64,000 bases of DNA, taken from Palsa-1033 sp963735455. Its GTDB lineage: Bacteria > Chloroflexota > Limnocylindria > Limnocylindrales > CSP1-4. The translations under genes were made by a program, and so were the position numbers. The notes below the pieces were generated by a model that saw only the letters and a program-made list of their open reading frames with translations, did not search any database and was not told the DNA's origin. Of this stretch, positions 40,103-48,308 are shown one piece after another. The stretch covers positions 310,001 to 374,000 of the forward strand of contig CAVTKZ010000001.1 in the NCBI GenBank assembly GCA_963735455.1, written 5' to 3'. Positions within the stretch are counted from its first letter, which is position 1, and each line of letters starts with the position of its first letter.

Positions 40103-41944
40103 TTGCCCAAAAGGCTTGCCCGCCCTGGCATTTTTCCGGCCTTTCGAATCGCGGCCCGGTTTCTAAACATCGTTTTATTTGCGATTGCGAGTCCGGCGCA
40201 GGATGCTCAGGACCCTTCCACAGCCGTGTCGCGCGGTAGGCAAATTTATCTGTACGGAACGGGGTATAATGGTGTTGCTATCGAGGCGAGGGCAGGGGAA
40301 GGAAGTGTCATCGTACCGGCCGCGGTTCTACGATGTGTCAACTGTCACGGACCGGATGGCCGGGGAAAACCTGAGGGCGGTGTTTATCCGTCTAATATTC
40401 GGTGGACGGAGCTGAGCAAGCCGTACGCAATTGCCACGGGATCCGGAAGGGAACGACCGCCGTATAACGAAAGTCTGGTTATTCGCGCGATTACGATGGG
40501 CATCGATTCAGGCGGAACACGACTGAACATGGCGATGCCGAAATACCTGCTCACCAGGGAACAGGCCGATGATCTCGTCGCTTACCTGAAGACCCTTGAG
40601 AATGTACTGGATCCGGGAATCGCCGATCAATCAATTAAGATAGGTGTTATCCTTCCGCCGGAGGAAACGTTCGGCGGAATGCACCGCGCTCTGCGTGAGA
40701 CACTGCAAGCGGCCTTTCAAAAGGTAAATGACGAGGGAGGTCTCTACGGGCGGAGGATACTTTGTGCGTTTAATACAGCTCCTCAATTTGCGCGGTCTGA
40801 ATCATTCAAAAAATTTCTTCAACTAGAGCAGCCATTCGCGCTGGTTGAGAGCTTCATTGCCGGTAATGAGAGTGAAATTAACTCCTGCATTGCTCAGAAT
40901 AGCGTCCCGCTCATCGGGGCAATTAGTCTGTTCCCTGGAGTTGATGCTCCCGCCAATCGATACGTTTTCTACCTATTGTCCGGCATTGAAGAGCAAAGTG
41001 AGGCGTTGTTAAGATTTGCTGCCGACGACCGAGGGATTGGAGCCGCGCGTTCTGTTGTTGTCTACAGTGAGGAAGGAGGGATCCATGCGGCCATTGATGG
41101 GATTACGAAGCGGGCAAAGATTGTTGGCTGGGAGCGGCCTCGCTCGGTGAATGTGAAGGAACTTCAAGACTGGTCATCGCTTCTGCGGGATGGAAAGATT
41201 GACGCTGTCTTTTGGCTCGCCTCAAGCGAGAAATTGGGAGATTTTTTTGCGGCAGCGGTAGCGACCCAGGTGTTCCCGCTAGTTCTGGCACCAAGTGCGT
41301 TTGTGGGCCCGGAAATCTATCAGGCTCCCAATCAATTTTCAGGACGCCTCTTCCTCTCGTTTCCGATCCTGCCCACAGATCAGACGAAGGAGGGAGAGAT
41401 GGAATATCTGGAGTTGGCACGAGCGGGCAGGTTCTCTGAGGGCAACCTTGCTGAACGCCTTGTGGCGCTATCCGCAGCGAAATTGCTTATTTATGGCCTG
41501 CAGAAAGCAGGCAGGGAGGTAACGCGGGACAAGGTTATTGAGACCCTTGAAAAGCTTTATCACTTCGACACCGGGCAGACGCCTCCCTTGACGTTTAGCC
41601 CGAACCGGCGCGTGGGCGCGCTTGGCGCCCATATAATTGGAGTCGACCTGGAAAAGAAACAGCTTCTGCTACCTTCGGATCGAGCTGGAATATGTTGTGC
41701 GAATGGAGCTCGATTAAGGCGGTATCACCGCAGCGCCGGAGCGATGCCTGCGCGTCCGACGTTAACGTTTAGCCCGAACCGAGCGCGAATGGTGCGATTG
41801 GCGCCAACTATACGTGTGGACTCGACCTGTCCACAAAAACAGCTGCGCCCAGACCTTAACGACCTGGATGCGAGCTGGAATCACCAGCAATGTTGTGCGA
41901 GATGCGAGGCTCGATTAACGGCGGTATCACCCCAGCGCCGGTAG
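40103..41944 (+). CDS. Cytochrome c fused to ABC-type (Leu/Ile/Val-like) binding protein
   Basis: From the TTG at 40103 the product is 613 residues with a signal peptide (FRIAARFLNIVLFAIASPAQ). The frame is open from 39950, but the first 50 codons are repeat DNA. Residues 40-165 are a class I c-type cytochrome with the haem motif CVNCH (78-82) and candidate axial Met in LNMAMPKYLL. From about 175 (IKIGVILPPEETFGGMHRAL) a type 1 periplasmic binding protein follows, with VPLIGAISLFPGVDAPANRY and LTFSPNRRVGALGAHIIG near its end. The natural C-terminus is about residue 515-520. The last 80 codons come from a degenerate tandem duplication. The fusion suggests ligand-dependent electron transfer in the periplasm and probably works with the propeller and SCO proteins upstream. 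Confidence 0.82.
   Translation: MPKRLARPGIFPAFRIAARFLNIVLFAIASPAQDAQDPSTAVSRGRQIYLYGTGYNGVAIEARAGEGSVIVPAAVLRCVNCHGPDGRGKPEGGVYPSNIRWTELSKPYAIATGSGRERPPYNESLVIRAITMGIDSGGTRLNMAMPKYLLTREQADDLVAYLKTLENVLDPGIADQSIKIGVILPPEETFGGMHRALRETLQAAFQKVNDEGGLYGRRILCAFNTAPQFARSESFKKFLQLEQPFALVESFIAGNESEINSCIAQNSVPLIGAISLFPGVDAPANRYVFYLLSGIEEQSEALLRFAADDRGIGAARSVVVYSEEGGIHAAIDGITKRAKIVGWERPRSVNVKELQDWSSLLRDGKIDAVFWLASSEKLGDFFAAAVATQVFPLVLAPSAFVGPEIYQAPNQFSGRLFLSFPILPTDQTKEGEMEYLELARAGRFSEGNLAERLVALSAAKLLIYGLQKAGREVTRDKVIETLEKLYHFDTGQTPPLTFSPNRRVGALGAHIIGVDLEKKQLLLPSDRAGICCANGARLRRYHRSAGAMPARPTLTFSPNRARMVRLAPTIRVDSTCPQKQLRPDLNDLDASWNHQQCCARCEARLTAVSPQRR
41589..41940 (+). repeat. Degenerate tandem duplication at the 3' end of the cytochrome/binding-protein gene
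   Basis: Unit 1 (41589-41741) starts TTGACGTTTAGCCCGAACCG and ends CGGTATCACCGCAGCGCCGG. Unit 2 (about 41760-41940) starts TTAACGTTTAGCCCGAACCG and ends CGGTATCACCCCAGCGCCGG, with several small insertions in between. The duplication extends the reading frame beyond the family's normal end (after VDLEKKQLL). Confidence 0.65.
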
Positions 41945-42360
41945 TGGACGCGCTCCCGCGCGATCCGCGCGTAGCATTGTCCGATCATCGACATCCGGTG
42001 CTGCGCCTCTGATCGAGTCGGATGGTTTCCGGCGCGTCCGGCGTAGCACGTTCACCCAGCTAGGTGCCAGTAATCGGAAAGCGCGCCGCAATGCAGATAG
42101 ACGACCAAATGGCGGGTCGAGAACGTGCAACGCCGGACGCGCCGGAGCCCATCGACCATCCAAGGCGCTGGACGGGACACGGCGTCGGACGCCTGACGGC
42201 GGCTCACGTGCGGGAGCGCGTCCCTACCGGCGCCACAGGTGCGGAAGCGCATCGAGCCGTGCCAACACCGGACGCGCCGGAGCGCATCGAGCACCAAGAG
42301 CGCTGCACAGGACATTCGCGTCCGAGCCGAGCGCCGGATCGCGCGGAGCGTGTCCCTTGT
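41942..42360. repeat. Block of GGTAGGG-family arms
   Basis: Several copies of GGACGCGCTCCCGCGCGATC, ACGCCGGACGCGCCGGAGC and GTGCGGGAGCGCGTCCCTAC alternate in both orientations between convergent genes. No gene is visible. Frames here give Arg/Ala-rich noise. Confidence 0.6.
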
Positions 42361-42402
42361 CTCAACGCGATCGCCTGGTTCCAATCAAATCGTCTCTCGT
42401 CT

Positions 42403-43920
42403 TCAAGCACTCAACTCGTTCTCCAGCGCCGCGATGGAGGGCACGAAGAAATACGCTCCCCCGGTTGGAACAACGAAGTCTACGGGTTCCTGAAGCGTGC
42501 TCCGGACGTTACCTGTCGGATAGTTTGGGATTGGCTCGTCTGCTGTTCGCGGTTGCGGCACTCCGTTCAGAGTGCTCTGACCAATAATTGGATCGATACC
42601 TACGACCACCGGGTCGTTGGGTGGTGAAGGCCGCTTCTTTCCGAAAATAAAACCAGGATTATTCACCCAATTGATCTGAATAAACTCGAACTGGTTAGGA
42701 ATCGACGTTTGATAGCAGACAAACATCAGTCCACGTTCCTGAGTTGTTTTGTTTGCCAATTGCTCGTCAGGGCTCACCTCCGGCCCAAAGGGAATGCCGG
42801 CTCGAATAACGCGGTGAGGATCGACGTCCGCCACCTGTGACGCTTCGGGACTGGTAGGATCGAAATCCGCTCGAGGGTTGCTCTTTCGGATGTGCGCAGA
42901 AAATGGGCAGCGCCGTTGATCCGGATCGTCGGAGAAGTCGAAGTTGTTATTCTGATTTGGATCAGCTCCAAGGGTGGTGTCATCCTGGCTGGGTGTCAGC
43001 GCCAAGGGAGCTCCGCTCTTCCATCGCCCAACCAACCGTGCTCCGAGCAACACGGGGTCCATTTGCGAGGTGCCGGCTGGGTTGTTGAGCTGAATATTGT
43101 TAGCCTGATCTAGAATGAACTTGCTGAACTCAGGAACTAACTGTTTCAGCCGGCGGAACACCATGAACGAGCCGTTATTCATCCACTCCACCGGCGGCGG
43201 TGCCGCCTGACCGGGATACCCAAAGACGAAGTGCCCGGGATCGAGAAGGCGCTGACCGGGAAATGGATTGCTCAATCCCTTCACACCCGGTTGCGAAACT
43301 CCATCCAGCCAACCGAAGTGCTCGTGTCCCCTATTTAGGCCAGGCCGCGCTTGGCCTGTTTCATCGAAAATCACTGTTGTGGACGCGCCTAGAATACCAA
43401 GCACATGGGTAGCCTCTCCATCCACGGCAGCCTGGGTTCCGCCCGTGACGAGGAGCACACCATCGATATTGTTGGAAAGAAACTCGGGCTTCCAATTGAC
43501 CAGCTTTCCCGTTGCATCCAGCGCATCGCTTAAAGTTGGAGCCTGGGCCGCGGCACCATTTTCGAACGAAGCGTCTTTAAGATCCGCGCCCTCCAACAGT
43601 TTTTTAATACCCGTGTTAGTGAATCCGAGGTTCAGGCCGACTAGAGGCAGCGGGTCCTTCCGACCGTTCGTTTTGTGATCGCGCAACTCGAATTCACGCG
43701 CCTTGACAGTGAGAGTGCTCGTAACTCGATGCGCTATTCGTTTCCGGAGGGCAGATTTAAATGCTGCCACCTCGGCGATTTTAAAAAAAATGAATCGCTC
43801 AAAGTTTTTCTGAAGTCCGATCAGAACATCGCCTTGGATCTCGTGTAAATCGAGAGCCGGCGATTCAGGTGTTGAAACGGGAGCGGCCACAAGCCGCTGC
43901 GGGGTAGTCTCATTAGACAT
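42403..43920 (-). CDS. Dyp-type haem peroxidase
   Basis: Dye-decolourising peroxidase-like protein of 505 residues, long for the family but in the range of the fungal-like/class D group. It begins LDLHEIQGDVLIGLQKNFER, the typical family N-terminus. The GxxDG motif with the distal Asp is in HEHFGWLDGVSQPGVKG, and the proximal haem His is in RCPFSAHIRKSNPRAD. FVCYQTSIPNQFEFIQINWV follows as the conserved distal Arg/strand region. No signal peptide is visible, so it may be cytoplasmic. It could oxidise phenolic compounds with H2O2. There is no encapsulin gene nearby. It stands convergent to the cytochrome gene and separated from the next plus-strand gene by an inverted repeat. Confidence 0.9.
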   Translation of the reverse strand: MSNETTPQRLVAAPVSTPESPALDLHEIQGDVLIGLQKNFERFIFFKIAEVAAFKSALRKRIAHRVTSTLTVKAREFELRDHKTNGRKDPLPLVGLNLGFTNTGIKKLLEGADLKDASFENGAAAQAPTLSDALDATGKLVNWKPEFLSNNIDGVLLVTGGTQAAVDGEATHVLGILGASTTVIFDETGQARPGLNRGHEHFGWLDGVSQPGVKGLSNPFPGQRLLDPGHFVFGYPGQAAPPPVEWMNNGSFMVFRRLKQLVPEFSKFILDQANNIQLNNPAGTSQMDPVLLGARLVGRWKSGAPLALTPSQDDTTLGADPNQNNNFDFSDDPDQRRCPFSAHIRKSNPRADFDPTSPEASQVADVDPHRVIRAGIPFGPEVSPDEQLANKTTQERGLMFVCYQTSIPNQFEFIQINWVNNPGFIFGKKRPSPPNDPVVVGIDPIIGQSTLNGVPQPRTADEPIPNYPTGNVRSTLQEPVDFVVPTGGAYFFVPSIAALENELSA

Positions 43921-44263
43921 GGAAATCTCTATTCTTCTGGTTTTGGTAGTCGTTAACTAATGGTTCGAACTTCAATTTGACGCGACCAATGCGTGGCAAA
44001 TTCGCCTGCACACTAAGTCGCGAAATCGAACGAAATATTCTGGGACGGATACTAACTTTGGAAAGAGAACACCGGACGTTTTAACTTTCCAGTGGAATTG
44101 TCGAATCTCACCCGAACGGGTAAGGACTCGAGAGTTCAAGAATTCAAGAAGAGCCAACGGATTTGGCGCCGAGTTCCGCATCGCACCATTCTTGAGTTCT
44201 TGAGATTCTCGTACTGCGATACAACCACCCGGGTGCTTTCGAGCGAATTGTGATGAGGTGATA
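43921..44263. repeat. Divergent intergenic region with inverted repeat
   Basis: This region separates the divergent Dyp peroxidase and GT4 genes and must hold both promoters. GAGAGTTCAAGAATTCAAGA (about 44130-44150) and a complement-like ATTCTTGAGTTCTTGAGATT (about 44189-44208) form a long imperfect inverted pair. AGGTGA at 44255 is the ribosome site for the ATG at 44264. Confidence 0.5.
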
Positions 44264-45337
44264 ATGAGGATTGCGCAAGTTGCTCCATTATATGAAAGCG
44301 TCCCTCCCCAGCTTTATGGCGGCACGGAACGCATTGTTTCCTACTTGACCGAAGAGTTAGTTCGGCAAGAACAGGACGTGACTTTGTTTGCGAGCGGTGA
44401 TTCGGTAACAAAGGCTCGACTGGTGCCGGTAACCGAGCAGGCATTACGGCTACAGGGCGCCCGTATTCGCGATCCAATGGCTCATCATGTTCGGCTCATT
44501 GAGCTTGCACTTCGCGAAGCAGATCAATTCGACATATTCCATTTTCATCTTGACCATATTCATTTTCCGCTGGTCCGCCGCACACGAAGCGTTTGTTTGA
44601 CAACACTTCATGGACGCCTCGACATCCCGGACTTAGCTCCATTGTTTCAGGAATTTTCAGAAATGCCCGTTGTTTCAATTTCGGATTCCCAGCGAGTGCC
44701 GCTTAGCTGGTTGAATTGGTGCGGGACTGTCTACCATGGGCTTCCGGAAGACTTATACAACTTTGTCGAAACGCCTGACGATTACCTCGCATTTATCGGC
44801 AGAATCTGTCCGGAGAAGGGCCTCGATCGGGCGATCGAAGTTGCAGAAAAGACGGGTCGAAAGCTCAAGATTGCCGCGAAGGTAGATCCTGCGGATCAGG
44901 AATATTTCTCGAATGAGATCGAACCGCTGCTCGATCGGCCCTTTGTCGAATTCGTCGGAGAGATTGGAGAGGAGGAGAAAGGCGAATTCCTCGGCAACGC
45001 TGCTGCGCTGCTATTCCCGATCGACTGGCCAGAGCCGTTTGGGCTCGTCATGATTGAAGCGTTGGCGTGCGGTACGCCGGTTATCGCATTCGATAGCGGT
45101 TCGGTCCCCGAAATAGTTGAGAGCGAACTGACCGGTTTTGTTGTAAGCGATGTGGAGGCAGCCGCGTCAGCCGTGGGAAGAATTTCTTCGCTCAGCCGAT
45201 GGAAATGCCGGGAAACTTTTGAACAACGATTTACCGCAAGCAGAATGGCGAGCGACTATCTCGATATCTATCGCCGGCTCGTTTCGAGGCGCGAAGGCGA
45301 TGATGCAGGGATCACGGTATTTCGACCCGCTGCCTGA
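44264..45337 (+). CDS. Glycosyltransferase family 4
   Basis: GT-B fold enzyme of 357 residues. The ATG at 44264 with AGGTGA upstream is preferred over the GTG at 44258. The N-terminus MRIAQVAPLYESVPPQLYGG then TERIVSYLTEELV is the typical acceptor domain opening. The donor domain holds FPIDWPEPFGLVMIEALACG, with the EX7E pair, then TPVIAFDSGSVPEIVE. Close relatives of this gene are often found next to an amylo-alpha-1,6-glucosidase/debranching-type gene in bacteria. Here the convergent gene at 45485 is exactly that, so a shared role in alpha-glucan or trehalose-type metabolism or stress is likely. A 9-base tandem repeat separates the two gene ends. Confidence 0.88.
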   Translation: MRIAQVAPLYESVPPQLYGGTERIVSYLTEELVRQEQDVTLFASGDSVTKARLVPVTEQALRLQGARIRDPMAHHVRLIELALREADQFDIFHFHLDHIHFPLVRRTRSVCLTTLHGRLDIPDLAPLFQEFSEMPVVSISDSQRVPLSWLNWCGTVYHGLPEDLYNFVETPDDYLAFIGRICPEKGLDRAIEVAEKTGRKLKIAAKVDPADQEYFSNEIEPLLDRPFVEFVGEIGEEEKGEFLGNAAALLFPIDWPEPFGLVMIEALACGTPVIAFDSGSVPEIVESELTGFVVSDVEAAASAVGRISSLSRWKCRETFEQRFTASRMASDYLDIYRRLVSRREGDDAGITVFRPAA

Positions 45338-45360
45338 GGAGGAGGGAAGCCGCTTGCTCA

Positions 45361-45486
45361 GCTGACCCCGCTGACCCCGCTGACCCGCGACCCGCTGACC
45401 CCGCTGACCCCGCTGACCCCGCTGACCCCGCTGACCCCGCTGACCCCGCTGACCCCGCTGACCCCGCTGACCCCGCTGAACCCGCT
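45361..45486. repeat. Tandem repeat of the 9-base unit GCTGACCCC
   Basis: About 13 near-perfect units lie between two convergent genes, with one irregular unit (GACCCGCGACCC). It is too short and too regular for a CRISPR. The 3' end of the debranching-enzyme gene touches it. Confidence 0.9.
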
Positions 45487-47653
45487 ATTTGATACTCACA
45501 ATGCGAACATTCCCAACCCGACGCGGAATGGAAATGCTGACGGTTTGATGATATCTGGTGATCTCCAGATCAACCTCACTATCATCAACTTTCAAACCGC
45601 GGATTCTGACGTATGGGACTGATTCCGGTAACAACGGATGGACGAAACGGATGACTCGATCTATCGCCCGGACTTCCATACCTAAACAGGCCTGAAGCAC
45701 CAGGAAAACGGCGCCCGCCGCCCATGCCTGGGGCGCGCAGGCCACGGGATACAACGTTGGCGCTTGCCCTTGCTGCTTGGGAAATCCACAGAAAAGCTCC
45801 GGAAGGCGATGCAATTCCAGGAAAATTGAGGCATCAAAAAGCCCCGTCAGAATCTCAGCAGCAAGCGTTTTGTCCACCGACTGAGTCAGACCGTGCGCCA
45901 CAAGAGCATTGTCGTGAGGCCAGACCGAGCCGTTGTGATATGACATTGGATTATATCGGACCTCGGTTGTCGCGACGGTTCTGACTCCCCAGCCTGAAAA
46001 ATATTCTTCCGACCGCAATTGCCGAACAATCTGGCGGGCATGTTCCTCGGAAGGAATCCCCGTAAACAAGGTGTGTCCGGCATTCGAGCTTCGCACCTGA
46101 CACTGTCGTTTCTCGCCGTCCAGGGCTATCGCGTACGAGCAAATTTCCGGGCACCAGAACGCCTCTTGAAAACGGCGCTTGAGTGCCTCAGATTCACGCC
46201 GCAGCTTGTCCGCCTGTTCGGATCGACCCAATGCTTCGGCTGCTTCTGCAATCTCGCGTTTGGCGCCATAGACATAGCTTTGCACTTCACACAGCGCGAT
46301 TGGTCCTTTCGCGATACTCCCATCTGCGTGAAATATTGAATCGTTCGAGTCTTTCCACCCTTGTTGAAACAAACCGTGCGGCGAAGATTGACCGTACTCG
46401 ACAAAACCGTCGCCATCTCTGTCGCCATACAGATCAATCCAGTTCAGGGCCTTTTCGATATTCGGCCAAATGCCCCCGATCAGGTTCTGGTCACCAGTAC
46501 GCTTGAAGTAAGCTGCGGCGAGCAGGACGAACAGCGGAGTTGAATCTACGCTGCCGTAATAACGTCTGAACGGAACTTCCCCGACCCGTGCCATCTCGCT
46601 CTGGCGAGCTTCGTGAAGGATTTTACCCGGCTCTGCATCCTGATCAGGATTGGTCGCCGATGCCTGAACAGACGCCAGGAACGAAAGCACTCCTTTTGCT
46701 ATGACCGGACAGAACCACAAGCACTCCAGCGCAGTGATGATTCCGTCTCGGCCGAAGACGGTGCTGAACCAAGGTACTCCCGCGTAAGGATATAGTCCCT
46801 CGGGAGTCGAAGTGATCAGCATTCTCAAGTCAGCGACAGAACGGTTAACCCAATCGTTGAATTGTTCGTTGGAAGTATATATTTCCACCTCGGAGAGTTC
46901 GGCGCCCCTTGTGACAACCCTGTTTGCAGCCTCCTGGACGGAGACCGCGATAGGTTCTTGACCCGATCTGCAAACGACGTTCAGCGCGAAAGAGGTTTGC
47001 TCCTGCGGTTCCAGTTCGATGGGAATGCGCATCAGATCGCGGGTGATTTCCGCAGGGGTTCTGCTTGATTCGATTCGGGTTTCGCGTAAGAGCCCGTCCA
47101 GCCCTTTATATCCGAGAGTCACTGTCGATCCCTCGATGCACGGGTCCAGAAATTGACCGCGTTTTTCCCTCGCATGTCCCCGCACTTCGAAGATATCGGC
47201 GAAGTCGGCCCCGAATTCCAAAATGACTTCAATCGCGATAGCGTCCAAACCGTAATTTCGGATTTCGATCCGCTCATAGCAGCTGTTTGCCCACACAAAT
47301 AACGACCGGCAGACGTGCAGCACTGATGGGCGTAGCGTTCCCTGCTCGCCTAATCGCATTTCCGGATTCGTCAAATCGACTGATAACAGCGCATTATCGG
47401 CCCTCACATTCGAGCTTAACAACAAAAAATAATCCTGGGCGAGACGTAGCACCCACCTCGATAAATGCCTCGATTCCTTGTAGAACAAGCCTTGCTGTGT
47501 TGACCCCGTCGTGCGGAAATTGCCCTGGCGATCGAAGACCGCGAATATATCGCCCGCCATTAACACGTTCGTGCGCGTATCCGCGAGCGAAGATTTAGCT
47601 CGAACGTAATATTGGTTTTCGATTTCAATAACATCGAGCATCGGTGCATTCAT
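45485..47653 (-). CDS. Amylo-alpha-1,6-glucosidase / glycogen-debranching-type protein
   Basis: Protein of 722 residues. Residues 1-240 are the GDE_N_bis-type N-terminal domain (GDIFAVFDRQGNFRTTGSTQ and GLFYKESRHLSRW). From about 270 an (alpha/alpha)6 barrel follows with the family motifs GVPWFSTVFGRDGIITAL, RRYYGSVDSTPLFVLL, GDRDGDGFVEYGQ and SYHNGSVWPHDNALVAHG. The acidic residues in these motifs correspond to the glucosidase active site. No signal peptide is present. It would hydrolyse alpha-1,6-linked or related glucosides. Its convergent GT4 neighbour is a frequent companion of this family. The start MNAPMLDVIEIENQYYVRAK is normal for the family. Confidence 0.88.
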   Translation of the reverse strand: MNAPMLDVIEIENQYYVRAKSSLADTRTNVLMAGDIFAVFDRQGNFRTTGSTQQGLFYKESRHLSRWVLRLAQDYFLLLSSNVRADNALLSVDLTNPEMRLGEQGTLRPSVLHVCRSLFVWANSCYERIEIRNYGLDAIAIEVILEFGADFADIFEVRGHAREKRGQFLDPCIEGSTVTLGYKGLDGLLRETRIESSRTPAEITRDLMRIPIELEPQEQTSFALNVVCRSGQEPIAVSVQEAANRVVTRGAELSEVEIYTSNEQFNDWVNRSVADLRMLITSTPEGLYPYAGVPWFSTVFGRDGIITALECLWFCPVIAKGVLSFLASVQASATNPDQDAEPGKILHEARQSEMARVGEVPFRRYYGSVDSTPLFVLLAAAYFKRTGDQNLIGGIWPNIEKALNWIDLYGDRDGDGFVEYGQSSPHGLFQQGWKDSNDSIFHADGSIAKGPIALCEVQSYVYGAKREIAEAAEALGRSEQADKLRRESEALKRRFQEAFWCPEICSYAIALDGEKRQCQVRSSNAGHTLFTGIPSEEHARQIVRQLRSEEYFSGWGVRTVATTEVRYNPMSYHNGSVWPHDNALVAHGLTQSVDKTLAAEILTGLFDASIFLELHRLPELFCGFPKQQGQAPTLYPVACAPQAWAAGAVFLVLQACLGMEVRAIDRVIRFVHPLLPESVPYVRIRGLKVDDSEVDLEITRYHQTVSISIPRRVGNVRIVSIK

Positions 47654-47974
47654 TGTGCGTCAAAGGTTGCTCATTTCGTGGACGGAAATCTCTTCTCACC
47701 GCTTTGAACTCATTATTAGGTTCGCCTCCAGTGATGCTCGGGCGAGACACTGGCCTGGGGTTTATAAATTTTAACAAGTTTGACCCGTGTAGGTCACGCT
47801 CCAGATGTCTACTCCTTCGGGTCGCCAATAATGCCTAGGAAAAGAATTGCGCCGCTCTTCTCGTCCGCGATCGCCGCCAGGAAAGGTCGATCGAAAGCCA
47901 GATTAAACTCTGCTGTCGGTCGGAAGATGGCGGTTTCTTTAGACAGTCAACGTTCCGGGGCGTTCAAGCTAGTC

Positions 47975-48237
47975 GTAGGGGAAACGTATCGGCGTGTCGG
48001 CGTGTCGGCGTTTGGCTATGCGTGACGCGGTAGGGTTGCGCTCCCGCGCGACCGGCGTTGCGCGTCTGGAAACGTCCCTTTGCTGATTACGCTGCGCAAC
48101 TCTTTATCCTGGATTTCCCCCTTGTTCACGTTCTATGAACATGCAACGCCGGTCGCGCGGGAGCGCAACCCTACCGCGCAACGCGTACCCATACGCCGAC
48201 ACGCCGATACGCCGACCCGCCGATACGTTTCCCCTAC
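47975..48237. repeat. Element with perfect 18-base terminal inverted repeats
   Basis: GTAGGGGAAACGTATCGG at the left and its exact complement at the right bound 263 bases. Next to the ends are short GGCGTGTCGGC repeats, and the centre (48032-48176) is a GGTAGGG-type hairpin. The element lies just upstream of clpB, within what should be its promoter region. Bases 47654-47974 contain nothing I can name. Confidence 0.7.
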
Positions 48238-48308
48238 ACCCCGGAAAAAGCGGCTAATAACTTGCGCCAAACGCATCCATATGAGATCGCCGATTTGTTG
48301 AACAGTTT

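Noticed and set aside
45361..45486. Possible CRISPR array
   Set aside because: The 9-base units are contiguous with no spacers. It is a simple tandem repeat, and no cas gene is nearby.
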